A stretch of 64,000 nt of DNA from Ceratothoa steindachneri (GCA_963969495.1 OZ018328.1:136125345-136189344); one strand, 5' to 3'; counted from the first letter of the stretch, positions 22,740 through 35,031 are shown. Numbers and translations: made by a program. The notes: generated by a model not told the origin, from the sequence alone.

Positions 22740-25700
22740 TCTTTGGACATGGTGAGGATTTGAACCATTGCCATCAAGTGCTCCTCGCTTTTTAGGCCTA
22801 ACTATGTACAAAAAGAGCTAATGGCAAATCAAACGAGATAAAGTCATGATTTTTCTGCCAAAAGTAATATTTGTTTTGTTGCGAAAAAAAAAAATAATTT
22901 AATTTAGTGTAAATTATCCTGTGCGGTGCAAGCACCTTAAACTGAGATCTTATTATTAAATAAATTTACTTCGACTTACAAGTTTTCATAATACCATAGT
23001 ACATTGACTACGTATTTTGTGGTGTTCAACCTTGTGACAAACAAATAGCAAGAGGTAATTAGGTTTTCCTTGGGGATAGAATAGCAAGAGTTCCAAACTC
23101 CGTAGTTTCCTTGGCATGTCATAAGATGACTCGAAACGTGAGTGGAACCGAACCTGTAAAGACCATTACACTATAAAGTGTATTTCACTCTCAGAATTTG
23201 CTACAAGACATAATGGCTCAGTACATTTTGGTATCCTCCTCTTAGTCTTCACTCCTCTCCAGCGGGCTAAAGTAACTTTATCAGATGAATACCTTACCCA
23301 CTTCCCAACAATAGGGTGTAAGGTGTAGCATTACATCAGTGCTGTAGGTGACAAATGTATACTGGCGTACTTTCCACGACCCAACCCACCTCGTTAATGA
23401 TCTGAGGATATATATAGCTTTCTTTGCAGATCTCTCCTTACAAACCTTTTGGTGGAAATTTGTTTGTTATTGGTTCATGGTTTTAAGTAAGTACCAACAA
23501 CAACCTTTACTCACTACATCACCCGTACTACAAAGGACAAATAATGAGATCAAGTTAACTTGAGTAGTACGAGGAACCTCCTTCAAAAATGATCTATATA
23601 TTTTGATATTTCTAGTCTCTTACAAGAGCTGAAATTTATTGGTTGAGTATCCAATGAATAATCTCTACAAAAATCCTACAGTTCTAGGAGGCATTGATAG
23701 ATCACTTAAAAATGTCTCATGATCAAACGAAAAATAATTATATACGTCAAACCACACTACTTTTAATTGTTTATAATATATATGGTATGCGGAGGTTTTT
23801 CTCTGTATAAAGCTTCCTTAATAACATTTTAAAACATCTAAACGTCATCTAGGTGAGAAAAAATCGCACTAAAATGCCACCCCCACCCCCCTGAATAACG
23901 AATCGACGCTCGGCTCCACAAATTAAAGGGGTTCTAAGGCAGCATCAAAGTTTTCAAATCTTTTCGTCTTCGTCTAAGAAATTCGATACTGATAATTATT
24001 TCAATTTCCCTCTCCACCTTCCAGGTTTGTCTAGGGCCGATGGCAGGGCGACGAATAGGCCTACGCCTGAGCCAAAGACGACGAGTGGGCTACGAGATGA
24101 AAGAAGGGGTTCAAATTTGAATGGAAATTGAAGATAAGGATAAAGGAGGGGCCGTCAAATGGCTGAAAGAGAAAAGGGCGAAAAGGGGTCTGAGTAAGGC
24201 ACGCAAAAAAGATAACATTGTCTTTAGGTCTAAGAGATAACACAATAAAAACTGCTATTTTCTAAAAAAAAAAAAATAATAAAGAGCGTTTTCTTTGCAT
24301 CAATTGTCGAGGTGCGGGTTGATTGACGCTTGTGGATGTACATAAGTTTTCTTCGCCTTTCATTGTTTGAGCTTCCTTAACTTCACTCTTGCACACAGCA
24401 TTGGGTAACTTTAAATATTCATTGGCACTCAAACTCAGGTAAAAGGCTTAAGGTATTTTAATTAGTCATCCGAGTTTGAACTTTAGGGACATTATACTTG
24501 CATCGGAGGCAGTGTTTCGTATTTACGACCCGATGACTCATGGTCGGAAATAAATAAAACTATTACCCTATTCTTTAATGACATTTGAATGGTTGACCTT
24601 CGTAAATGACATTCGGAATGTACTGTCCAATCAATGATTATTTATTAACAAAATTACTCAATTAGGGCACAGTATCGTCCATTTCATTCGAATTAAATTT
24701 GGATAATCCTGTTGATAAAGAGTTTGGAAAATTAGAAAAAAGAAATATATTTATACATGTCTAGTTTGTGCGGGCTCTTTGTGTACTACTGTCATAATCT
24801 TAACAGTCACACGACAGGTGAAAAAAACCTCACTCTTTACACCACAGGATTTATATTAGGAAACTAAACCTTTAGCAAAATCAGATAGATCAACTATATA
24901 TTCGTTAAAGCACGGTATTACCTTTGCACCACTCGAGTAAGTGTGTGAACGAGAATTAAATGTGTAAATAATATCACTGAATAACGCCGAATGACTGGCG
25001 AGTTACCAGGGACGGTGTGTACGAACTCACAAAAATAAGTAAAGTAGATAGCTAAACAATGACGAGTTAAGGATGACAATAGTCTAAGCGTAAACCTAAG
25101 TCTAAGTTGTTCGTTTTTATAAAAATAAAAGTTGCCAAATCTTTTAAGGCGCCTTTATAACTTGCTTGAAGAATCGCCTCAAGCTGTTTTTCACCAATTA
25201 GATGTGAGAAATCTGATTTTAGGCGGAGTACAAGTATTTGAAGCCTATTGATTGATTGTGCACATATACGTGTATATGTAGTAAAGTGTTGTTGATTCCC
25301 TAATCATCTATTTCAAAGCGGCTTGTTATTTTTATTTAGGTCTGTCGCAGGTTGGGATGAATGTGACGGAATTTTTATAATTACATATTGACGATTATCA
25401 GGTCAAGGTCCTTTTTTTGTTTCTATTAAGTTTGAGAATCATAAATATTTATATATTCAGAATGTGTAGGAGAATTTGGAAAGAGTCTGAATCGACTCTC
25501 TTGAGAAAAGATTCAGAAAGGAGTGAAACAATAGGAGATGTCACTTGGCACTCTGTCTAAGCATTCTGCCATTAGATACATGAAGCAGGGGGGAGAATGC
25601 TTCAGAACAACTAGACCTCAAAGACAAGGCAAAAATGATAAAATTATGGAAATGTCGTATATACATGTGCACATGCCAGTGTGTTTCTTTCTTACATAAA

Positions 25701-26405
25701 ATTAAACTCAAGCAGTTGATTTGCTACAAGACGGTTTACGATTTCTTAGCTATTAAAACCGTGAATTTCATCCAGAAAATCTCTTTTCAAATTGTAGATA
25801 TTCAAAGGAACACTAGGTATGAGATATAATATAAAGGTGAGCAATAATTATGTAAATGGTTCATCTGTGCATATTTGTGACTATGCCACATAGTAAATAA
25901 AAAAAATGTTAGATATACATGGTACGAGAAATAGCGTAAATAAATTACATTTTTAGCTTATTCTTGAGTTGAAACCATCGTGAGAATGCTAATCAGAAGA
26001 ATTTACAATAATGAAACACATTATAAACAACTAATGCAGTACTGACCACATTTATATGGCAAGTGCGAGGGTTAATAATAACCCTTTGCAGCGACCAATC
26101 CTCGGATAATGTGAGAGTATAGGAAGAAACTGATTCATATTTAGGGAATCTCCGTACACTGGTAATACTGAGTTTGGGTGCTGTTTTCTGAATGCATTTG
26201 CTGGTGTTGGATCTCTAGTTCAACTTCACGGACTTCTTCGGTCGTTGAGCAGAAACTTGTTCGCCTTCGCAAGTTATCTGAGCGGCAAAAGGACGCGTTG
26301 AAAGATTTTTCACCACATTGATGGGATCCCTTTATAGGAGAGACGACTTGACTAAGCGATGACGTGTCTCAAGAAGTCAGTTCCTACGATGGTTCCCAGG
26401 GGATG
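22740..26405. other. long stretch without a supported feature
   Basis: About 3.7 kb of AT-rich sequence with no convincing coding region, tRNA or tandem repeat. TAGGCCTA octamers occur at 22793-22800 and 24056-24063. It may hold introns or intergenic sequence of a host gene, but no exon can be named. Confidence 0.4.
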
Positions 26406-26870
26406 AGGATATATATAAAGGGTGTTCCATTAAGACGGATCGAAGTTAGCAGTAAATAAAACAGTTTTATTTGTGAAAATTTATTGATTTCACTATTGGC
26501 TCATGTTATTTGAGTCATGGCAATTATGTGTGAAAAATAATATCGCTTAAATGTCCGCCAAGGCTTCGGCGGCACACCTCTACTCGATGGTCAAAATTTT
26601 TTATGACGTCTCTGCATAGTTGCTCCTCGATCTCACTTATTTGCCGTATTATCTCATCCTTCAGCTGTTGAATTGTTGTTGGCTTGTTGGCATAGACCTA
26701 CCTTTGAGATGGCCCTAAAGGAAGAAATCTAAAGGCGTTATCACACCAACAATTTTCCCAATTGCACTCTCGTTTGGTCGATTATGTTGACTAAAAATAA
26801 CGCGAAGTGCCCGAAATGCGTTTCTGTTTGAACGTCCATTTTCGTAATAGGCTTCGATAACTTTAACACG
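26406..26870 (-). pseudogene. internally deleted DUF4817-type transposon
   Basis: On the minus strand an N-terminal HTH start, RVKVIEAYYENGRSNRNAFR and IFSQHNRPNESAIGKIV, is joined almost directly to the C-terminal end. That end reads TIQQLKDEIIRQI, then ENFNHR-like NFDHRVEVCRRSLGGHLSDI and a stop at 26524-26526. The whole catalytic DDE/D core is missing. The element's end reads GGGTGTTCCATTAAGACGG near 26409. The matching opposite terminus was not found upstream of 26870, so that end is probably lost. Frameshifts occur at the junction and in the C-terminal part. Confidence 0.8.
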
Positions 26871-27006
26871 TTAATAGATTATTAATCTTTCCATGGTTGA
26901 AATTGCCAAAGACTGAAGTTGTTAAATCTGAACGAAAAAAAAAAAATCATTAGACGCTTAAACTTAACTCACATTTAAAATCGGTTCAAGTTATTGGAAT
27001 ACCATT

Positions 27007-27007
<1 letters not shown>

Positions 27008-27085
<78 letters not shown>
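27008..27085. repeat. (TA)n microsatellite
   Basis: TA run bordering the truncated integrase end of the Ty3/gypsy pseudogene. Confidence 0.97.
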
Positions 27086-27090
<5 letters not shown>

Positions 27091-27138
27091 ATGAGTTTGA
27101 ATAATTGTTTAAAGGCTACCAACTGAATCTTAAGTGCG

Positions 27139-29850
27139 CTATCTAGGGCATCCTAGTTGCCCCAAAGCGGACAATGTAATTGTGGGTAGTTTTCTATAAT
27201 ATGTAGACTGTGTTGTAATATCCTTTAATGGGTACGAGTATATCCGCTTTTCATAACGGTAAATTAGTAAGAGTACATATAACCTCCCTTCGTAGTCGGA
27301 AACGGTCCTACCCAGTCGACCTATATGGTGTGGAATCTGAAATTTAGTGCTGAAAAATTCCCTTAAGGTGGTTTTGCATCCTCTGCACCCTTGATTTCTG
27401 ACAATGCAAAATTTTCTAACCATTCTCGGATGTATTTCCTCATATGTGCCTTATGAATCTGTCCGTGATTGACTTTAATGTGCGAACTCTTCCCAAATTA
27501 ATTAAATTATGATGAACGTTTAATGCAAGCTTGGAAAAGGTGGAGGTGAGTTATGGTCGTATAAAACCTTTTGCCAAGTTGAAGTAAGGTAGAAAAGTCT
27601 GCTTGCAATGCAATTAAGTTTCGATCTGTTACTTAAAAAATCATTGAATATTAGGGTATCATGAGAGTGAACAACTTCTGTGAAAGGATTCGATTACCAA
27701 TTTGGATTGGGAATAATTTTAATGCATCATCCAGTGAAAGCTGAGTGGCACCGGTGATGAGGAGTATTCAGGGAAGGGAATCACTATGATTTTCTTTTCC
27801 AGAAATGTACCAGAGAGCGTTTGTATATTGAGCAATGAACTCTAGAGTGAAAGTTTCTTTGTGAGAATACTTAAAGTTTGCTGGTTTCAGTCCTCCTGTG
27901 AAGCTGCTGTGTTGCTGCTTATCAGGCGGACGTCAACCAGGGCAAGCCTCAACTCCGCACCGTGATGCCCAGTCACGGTGGTAACCTCCCTAGTAAATAA
28001 TGTCAGCCTAAAAGGAATCAGGGCGGAGATTTGAACTGCCGACCCACCGATTGCCGGGAAATGGCAAGATATATGCAAAGGAGTTCCCTAGTGAAAATTG
28101 AATATTTTATTTATTCGCCATTAAAGGCCTGACTGAAGTAGCCTAACGTCTCCTATTCATTATTTTAAATTGCTGTAGGAAGGCACCTACCACATCATCT
28201 GAAGAATCAGACGGAGGGAGCACTCTTTTAGGATGTAAAAAAGAGATTGATTCAATTGACTACATCCTTGATTATAGAATAAAAGGTGATTTCTGCATCG
28301 TCGCTCCATTGTACTAGAGTGCTTAAACGACTTTTGTTGGCACTTTTAATTATTCAGGTTAGAGGAAGAAAAGTGTTAGCGGTACTTTTGAGAAACCTTA
28401 TAATAAAATGCACTAACTAAAGGAATCTTTGCAACTCTTGCAATGTGTTAGGTCTCGAATATCTTCTTTTTTCAGCACGTTTATTTTCAGCACGTTTGTT
28501 TTACTGCAGGGGCATACCTATAACCCAACAAACTAATTGAATCTTTAACAAGTTGGCACCTGACAAGGAATAGTTTGCGATCTTGCAAAGAGTTGGTTTA
28601 AATGTTGCATATGCTTTTCTCCGTTCTTGCTTGTAATCTACAGGTCCTCAACATAACCAAAGTCGAACTCTAAATCACCCTGACATAATTACATAATGCT
28701 GAAAGTATTAAGAATTATTTGGCATTTCCTGTGGGAAGACGAGCCATTCAAACAAACAAAGGCAAGTACTCATGGGGGTCTTCTCGAATGATGTTTTTAC
28801 ATCGTTATCTAGATGAACCATTCTTTACCATCACGTCTGGAAATAGGGTGTAGACTTTCAAGTTGCCAGTGAATTCCGTTGAATAGGTTCGTGGTTACTT
28901 CATATGCGTCTCCTGATTTCTTGACTAAATATATTGGTTTAGCATAAGGAGGCATACTTGGGCGAATTCAGTCTTGCTCCAATATAGTTTGAATTAGTTC
29001 TTCTCATTATGTTTATCAATTTGAGTGATACATGACGTGGTCTGCATACAACTGGAGATTCTGGAGTAATTAATGTTGTAAAAAAGATGAGGGAATATTA
29101 GGCACTTTGAATCTTTTTACAGTGCACTATTATTTGGCTTATATAGGTCACTGTAGTTTGTTTATAGACACTCAATTCGTAAATTACCATTGACAGGAAA
29201 TGACACTGTTAGCGATAGGCCACTAAAGCTAATAGCCATTATCTGAAATTTTGTTTCGTGATCAATTACGCAGGTGCATTTTAAATTAGCTGAAATATTA
29301 TGGTGACAAAATATCTGCACCCAAAATTACACTTTCCGAATCACAAAGCAAGAATTTCCATGTGAAATTCGTCGCAGACCATGTGATATGGTCAGAGTTT
29401 TCTCGCCAAAAAGTCCTAAGTGGTAGTTAAGAGAATAATTTAGCTTTCCTGTAGTTGCAGGTCAGTGGAGACTCGTTGGAATTATGCAGATTACAGAGCA
29501 GGAATATCCTGCTAGTAAGTGGATCCCGAACGTGTAGTCAGGGTGTAACTAGTTTTGTACAGGGGAGTTTCGGGAGCAAAGATACCCAATGTCTACTGAA
29601 TGTGTGAGGGAAAGGGTCTGATAAATAACTCTTGAAGAGGTTCCAAGCTTACACTGTGTTCCATATTGTCCCGGTCTCCTAAATAGGTATTCAGGATGGA
29701 GACGTGAAAGTTAATTTGTCCTTGAAAGAAGTTCCATTTTAGGCGCCGTAGTGTAGAGGTGGGAATGAATTTCTCCAAAATGGCGGCTCGGAGAGTGGAG
29801 TAGGTGAAGCTTTCAAGATTCTTTAAGAGGGGTGAGATTTCAGAATTACT
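27139..29850 (-). pseudogene. Ty3/gypsy gag-pol pseudogene, canonical domain order
   Basis: Read on the minus strand, the order is as follows. Gag-capsid-like: FTYSTLRAAILEKFIPTSTL ... LGDR ... EPLQELFIRPFPSHIQ (29850-29590). Retropepsin remnant: SVILGADILS (about 29300). RT: MPPYAKPIYLVKKSGDAYEV (about 28930), then FDFGYVEDL, where the usual YVDD reads YVED (28641-28655), then EKHMQHLNQLFARSQ. RNase H: DSSDDVVGAFLQQF and GYFSQAFNG (about 28200). Integrase: HH-CC remnant and PLKDITTQST (27139-27423). Stops and frameshifts are everywhere and no LTR was recognised. A tRNA-like SINE (27886-28092) splits RNase H. The upstream side is cut off by the LTR element at 30228. Confidence 0.85.
27886..28092 (-). 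repeat. tRNA-like SINE candidate inside RNase H
   Basis: On the minus strand GGTGGGTCGGCAGTTCAAATC resembles a tRNA T-arm with a pol III B box (GTTCAAATC). It is followed by a GC-rich body including CCGTGACTGGGCATCACGG. The gypsy RNase H reading resumes on either side (KYSIF upstream, WYISGKENHSDSLP downstream), so the segment is an insertion. Confidence 0.5.
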
Positions 29851-30227
29851 AGTGAAGTTAATTTCAGCCTGCCACTAGTAACCGTGTATAATGAAAAATT
29901 GAGTTCTATTTGCATAAAGCAAGGGGTGGTGATCCTAATGGAATTCTGGCAGGGCGATGACCAAGATGTGTTCTTTCATGGCTGATGCATTCGAGCACTC
30001 CGTTGCTCGTTCCATTGGTCTTGAGTGAATAATTGCTAAAATCCTGGGCTTCTTCCAAAGACCGGGGTAAGAGGTAGATCAAAGAGTCACTATGGGTCAC
30101 CACTCTTTTATGTTGAGTTAGTGAATGCTCTTCGTGACACTGCCACAGCCTTAATTATCCCACAAGTAAAGTAAACAATATTTAGCAGATGATTTTATTA
30201 TGAAACTGAACTTAGAGCAAAACTAGA

Positions 30228-30918
30228 TATCAAAGAGAGAAGGTTACCCGCCCCCCCCCCTCCCAGAACCCAACGACTACCCGTGGTGCCTGAGAAAGAT
30301 GCACCTGCACTCCCAGGCAGCCCCAAGGGAGCAGCGCGAATTCGCGCGGTCGTGTGATCCGTGTTGTGTTCCCCCATTCTGCCCCGTCGCATCGCCTGAT
30401 CGATGCCAGACCTACGGCATTGAGGACTTTCGCGCGAACCTCTGATGTGCTCGCCGAGAATATCCCCTCTCCCTGGCACACCAAGTCTAATGAGATCTCC
30501 ATCCCCCTTTTGGAAGCATTTGGCGACCCGCTTCCGCCGAGGCACTATAAATACTTCGGGAAAAATTTTTATAAATTAGTACCATACAGCCCCGTCTTGC
30601 TTAGCAGCTACTTACAGTCTCGTACGCGCAGCCCCGCCTCCCAACGGCTTCCATTTCTCAGCAAGGTTAAAGAAGAAGAAATTTTGCAAGTGGACCTTTG
30701 CAGCGCCCCGCTTCCTCCTTTTTTCCAAAGCCTCCAGTTAATTAGGCTTTACGCGAGTCTCCCCCTGTTCCTGGAAGCAATTACCGTACAACTTCTCTCG
30801 GACTATCGTCCCCATCGAGTCATTTTTATCTCATCCCCCCCACCCCCGTTTGGTACCCCGTGTCTCATCTTATTTATTGGCATTTATTTACTTTTGCTTA
30901 TAATATTCACGTTATTCA
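30228..30918 (+). repeat. 5' LTR of the Gmr1-like element
   Basis: Starts TATCAAAGAGAGAAGG against TGTCAGAGAGAGAAGG in the 3' LTR and ends near GTTATTCA. It contains CACTATAAATACTTCGGG, a likely TATA region (CATAATAGATACTTCGGG in the 3' LTR). It lacks a segment of about 130 bp present in the 3' LTR between GGCTTC and CATTTCTCAGCAAGG. Open frames inside it are not genes. Confidence 0.85.
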
Positions 30919-30929
30919 GGATTCAATGA

Positions 30930-32180
30930 GGTCATGACTGAAGACTTCGCAAGGAACCAGACGAAATTGTATTCCCTCCGAACCCTGTGGGCTAAGCCCC
31001 AGTCAAAAGAGCAAGAAGCCACCCAAGAAGACAAGGTGATATACCAAGTTACGGACGGCTTACTTTACCGTGCGTGCTCAGAAAAACGGTAAACCCCAGA
31101 CGCGAGTATTGTGTGTTCCGCGTTCACACGTTGGTCACATTTTAACCACTGCCCATGAAAGCCTATTTTCAGGCCATTTTAGCCACACGAAGACCACCCA
31201 GAAGATCTTCAAATATGTTTATTGGCCAGGCGCCCATGAGGAAATTCTTCGCCACTGCAGATCTTGCGACATCTGCCAAAAGACTGCCGTAAAAGGACGA
31301 GTTAAGCCCACACCGTTGCAGAGAAGACCCCGAATCTCAGAGCAGTTTTCCCGTGTGGCAATTGATCTCATCGGTCCGATACATTCCCCGTCGAGTGAAG
31401 GTCACTGTCACGTGCTAATATTAGTGGATTTTGCCACCCGGTTTCCCGAGTCAGTGCCGTTGAAGAATATAGACAGCATCTCCTGCGCGGAAGCAATAAT
31501 CTCCATCTTCTCCCGCGTTGGATTACCTAAGGAAATCATGTCTGATCCTGGCCGCCAATTCACGACGCAACTGATGGAGTACGTCGGCAATCTCCTGATG
31601 ATAAAATCCCTTTTTACCACCTATTTTCACCCAGCTGGTAAAGAGATGTGTGAGGGGCTCAACGGCTCCCTCAAATCCATCCTCAAGAAACTGTGCGCCG
31701 AAAAACCCTGAGAATGGCACCATTTCTTGCTGGTAGCCCTTTTCGCATACTGGGAAATTCCCCATCACACCTTAGGTTTTGCCCCATTTGAGCTTCTGTA
31801 TGGACGTAATGTTAGAGGGCTCCTCAGTATTCTAAAAGAGCTCTTCCCCAATTCGAAATTAGACCAAGAGATTCAATGCCCTACGCTTACCTCCTAGACC
31901 TGAGGCATAGGTTAGAAAAGTGCACAGAGATCGCGCATCAGACCACCGAGACAAACTTGGGTAAGTATAAAACCTACTTTGACTGTAAGTCCCAAGAACC
32001 AAAATTTAAACCCGGTTACGAATCCTTTTGCTACTCCCCACTGAGATCAACAAACTTTTGAGCCAATGGAAGGGCCCCTTCCCAGTGATAGAGAGACGTG
32101 GCCCCGTTGACTACTTGATCCAAAACCCGTCTGGGAACTAAGCTATTCTATCTGAACATGCTTAAAAAGTACCATCGACT
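30930..32180 (+). pseudogene. integrase of the Gmr1-like element
   Basis: The N-terminal frame EDFARNQTKLYSLRTLW ... DGLLYRACS shifts near 31087. The open segment 31070-31711 then follows. It has an HHCC zinc finger (AHESLFSGH, CRSCDICQK) and a catalytic core with D in AIDLIGPI, D in MSDPGRQFTT and E in EMCEGLNGSLKS. The last two acidic residues are separated by 35 residues, as in retroviral-type integrases. A stop at 31709-31711 interrupts it before FLLVALFAYWEIPHHTLGF. A further frameshifted C-terminal part (31876-32180) ends with WKGPFPVIERRGPVDYLIQ and LNMLKKYHR, a GPY/F module. All three catalytic residues are still present, though the chain is broken. Confidence 0.88.
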
Positions 32181-32730
32181 CGCTTGTGCCAACCAACTTG
32201 TGGCCCTGGACGAAAAATCCCCCTTGGAGTCCAGTTACCCAATTGACCCCTTGGCTGTGGTACAAGTCGCCTGCGTGGAACAAGACGCGGAATATCCTCT
32301 TCATATCTTGCCAGATACCCCTGATTCCCCATCGACCGAGTTGAGTATAAACCATCAGTTTCCGATCCTCCAGAAGACCCAGTTACAAGCGCTACTCACC
32401 AAATTCACCGATATAGCTTCGAGCACAATATTCGGCTCACCACCCAGAAACCTGTCCGTTCTAAGACGTATCCCCTCCCCATTCAGTTAAGAAAAACGTT
32501 CAGTGAGAAGGGAGACAAGTTATTGAAGATGGGTATTCCGATTCCCCTCATCGATCAGAATTTGCACATGTTCAAGACTGACCATAAACCACTCTCTTAC
32601 CTACGGAACGTTAAAAACAGAAATCGTCGCCTCATGAGGTGGAGCCCCTCTCTCCAAGAATTTCAATTTAAAATTGTATACATTAAGGGTTCCTAGAATT
32701 GCCTGGGGGACAGCTTAAGCAGAAATCCCC
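32158..32730 (+). pseudogene. RT start and RNase H end, downstream of integrase
   Basis: The integrase C-terminus runs in the same frame (32158-32490) through an acidic linker into LQALLTKFTD, typical of the stretch before Ty3/gypsy RT. Then, in a shifted frame, come VRSKTYPLPF and KLLKMGIPIP, typical of the first RT block. After a large deletion, MFKTDHKPLSYLRNVK, RLMRWSPSLQEFQFKIVYIK and GDSLSRN give the end of RNase H (about 32560-32730). The RT palm and YXDD box are missing. A stop lies in the KGS-NCLGDSLS segment. This is the evidence that RT/RNase H follow integrase. Confidence 0.82.
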
Positions 32731-33190
32731 TGGATTTGTCTCCGGAGTAATTTCTCATTAATTAATTGTAACGTTAAATGGATTACTGTTGTAGATATTT
32801 CTGAATAATTCTTGAAGTTTTGTGAAATGCCTTATAAGAATATGTGCGTTTATTTCTTTTTTATTGTGTATATATTTTTGATGAGTTCCCCTGCTCGTAT
32901 GTACCTTTTTTGTATTGTGAGACCTTTCTTTTTTAAAATATCCTTGTATGTAAGCTCCTGATTATCGAAACTATATTGCCCCCCGCAATTCATAGCTATT
33001 TCTGTCTGTCTTATTGTATTATTGCTATTTTTTTTATTTGATATGGTTCGAAAATAGGAATACCGAGCATTTCCTGAGTCCCCTTTATTTGAATTATTTT
33101 TTGCAGAGTACCCGGTACCATCCCTATTGTATTTGTGTCCTGTGTAATTACCCTATATTAGTCTGATATCACTTCTTTCGGAAGCTCCAT

Positions 33191-33208
33191 CTGTGAAGGG
33201 AAGGAGAT
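33191..33208 (+). promoter_or_regulatory. polypurine tract
   Basis: CTGTGAAGGGAAGGAGA ends directly before the 3' LTR start (TGTCAG), where plus-strand DNA synthesis would be primed. Confidence 0.7.
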
Positions 33209-34056
33209 GTCAGAGAGAGAAGGTTACCTCCTCAACCCCGCCCCCAGAACCCAACGTCTACAAGGAAGCACTGAGAAAGATGCACCTGCACACCCAGACA
33301 GTCCCAAGGAAGCAGCGCGAAATTCACGCGGTCGTGTGATCCGTGTTGTGTTATCCCTTTCTCCCCCGTCACATCACCTGATCGGCGCCAGACCTACGGC
33401 GTCGAGGACTTTCGCGCGAGCCTGTGATGTACTCGCCGATAATATCCCCTCCCCCCTGGCGCGCCAAGTCTAATGAGATCCCCGTCCCCCTTTTGGGGGC
33501 ATCTTTGTAACCCGCTTTCGTCGAGGCATAATAGATACTTCGGGAAAAGTTTTGATAAATAAGTACCATACAGCCCCGTCTTGCTTAGCAGTCACGTACG
33601 GTCTCGTACGCCATGCCCCGCCTCCAAACGGCTTCCAGCTACGAACGCCCCGCGTCACCTCTCTACCCGGCCTCGCTCGTACCTAAGGACAGAGTTAAGC
33701 CCGACAGACGATATACACGGACAGGCATATATCACTCGGGTATCGACTTCATTCTCGTCTGGAGTACCTCCGTCGTTCATTTCTCAGCAAGGTTAAAGAA
33801 GGAATTTTGCAAGTTAAACTTTGCAGCCCCCCCTCCCTTCCTCGTCGTTTCCAAAGCCTCTAGTCAATTAGGCTTTACGTGAGTCCCCTCGTCATTTGCA
33901 CTGTCCCCCTTTTCCTGGAAGCAATCACCGTACATCGTATTTTAGACTCTCGTCCTCGTCGAGTCATTCGTATCTCCCCCACCCCGTTTGGTACCCAGGG
34001 TCTCATCTTATTTATTGTCATTTATTTACTTTTGCTAATAATTTTTTTTTTGTACA
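33209..34056 (+). repeat. 3' LTR of the Gmr1-like element
   Basis: Starts TGTCAGAGAGAG and ends near TTGTACA. Similar along its length to 30228-30918, with many substitutions and one extra segment of about 130 bp (about 33645-33777). Confidence 0.85.
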
Positions 34057-34059
34057 TAG

Positions 34060-34870
34060 TAAAGTAACTTTTCTACAATCAGTTTCTCTAAACCCAGAAC
34101 CTCTATGAATTGATTATTTAGGCCAACCGCACTCGATTTTGATTATTTAACCCTCGAACTGGGATCTATATCCTAATTTCTGGCGTGCTCCCATACCGCG
34201 TCACCGCAGAGTCAATCCTCGGCTAACATCGACGTTCGACTCTACGACAAACATTATATAATTCTGATGTCAGGTGTGGGCTCACCCTACGACACTAGAT
34301 AAATCAACAAAAAATTGGCTAAAACTCGCATTTGAATGAGTTGTGAGATTAACTATGCTCAACAATGATTGGGCGGATGAACGCGAAATAGAAGTACAAG
34401 GAATTTCATTGAATAAAGATGAATGAATAGTGAGTTACCAGGAAAGGTATTTGCTTCCTTCAGAGGTTAAGATGGATCTAATGGAATGGTTGCATATTCC
34501 ACGATTATCATGTTAACGCGCTTCTTTTGTTTATATTATGTTTGAGAATCATAAATTTGTATAGAGGTAAGATTTATAATAAGAGATGATACCTGGCAGC
34601 CTGCTTAGCCCTCTGCCATTTTAACATGGTAGAACTAAAATGAGTTACAAATAAATATACCAAAAATATACTTAGCAAACGTTTTTCATTTTGAATCAAG
34701 CAACTAATTTAAGTGAAACAACTCCTTAAATATTTAAATATATTCAGGATTATATAAGATTTTAATAAGTTATGTATTAATTTGGTGCTGTCCATAAGTC
34801 CATTAAAGTGAATATGTTTTTGTTGTTTAGAAAGGCTGGGGAAAAACCCTACTCTACATATTATTGTATA
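34060..34870. other. no supported gene
   Basis: AT-rich flank of the LTR element; nothing recognised. Confidence 0.4.
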
Positions 34871-34876
34871 TTTGAT

Positions 34877-35031
34877 TAATAGTGGTGTTTGTGAAATTTA
34901 AATTTACTGTCTCGAAAAGTGTGGTTAGTAATAGTGGTGTTTGTGAAATTTAAATTTACTGTCTCGAAAAGTGTGGTTAGTAATAGTGGTGTTTGTGAAA
35001 TTAAATTTACTCTCTCGAAAAGTGTGGTTAG
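34877..35031. repeat. tandem repeat, 3 x 52 bp
   Basis: Copies start at 34877, 34929 and 34981 with TAATAGTGGTGTTTGTGAAA. The first two are identical; the third lacks one T and has one substitution (CTCTC for CTGTC). Confidence 0.95.

Larger units (their letters stand above)
30228..34056 (+). mobile_element. Ty3/gypsy-type LTR retrotransposon with integrase before RT (Gmr1-like order)
   Basis: Two long terminal repeats in direct orientation (30228-30918 and 33209-34056) enclose only about 2.3 kb. Coding remains appear in the order integrase (zinc finger, DDE core, GPY/F-like C-terminus), then the start of RT, then the end of RNase H. A purine-rich GAAGGGAAGGAGA tract sits just before the 3' LTR (33196-33208). 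Gag and protease are absent and most of RT/RNase H is deleted. No primer-binding site or target duplication was recognised. The contiguous IN-to-RT linker argues against two separate elements. Confidence 0.85.

Noticed and set aside
30354..30929. 191-codon open frame
   Set aside because: It lies inside the 5' LTR, is not preserved in the 3' LTR and has no domain.
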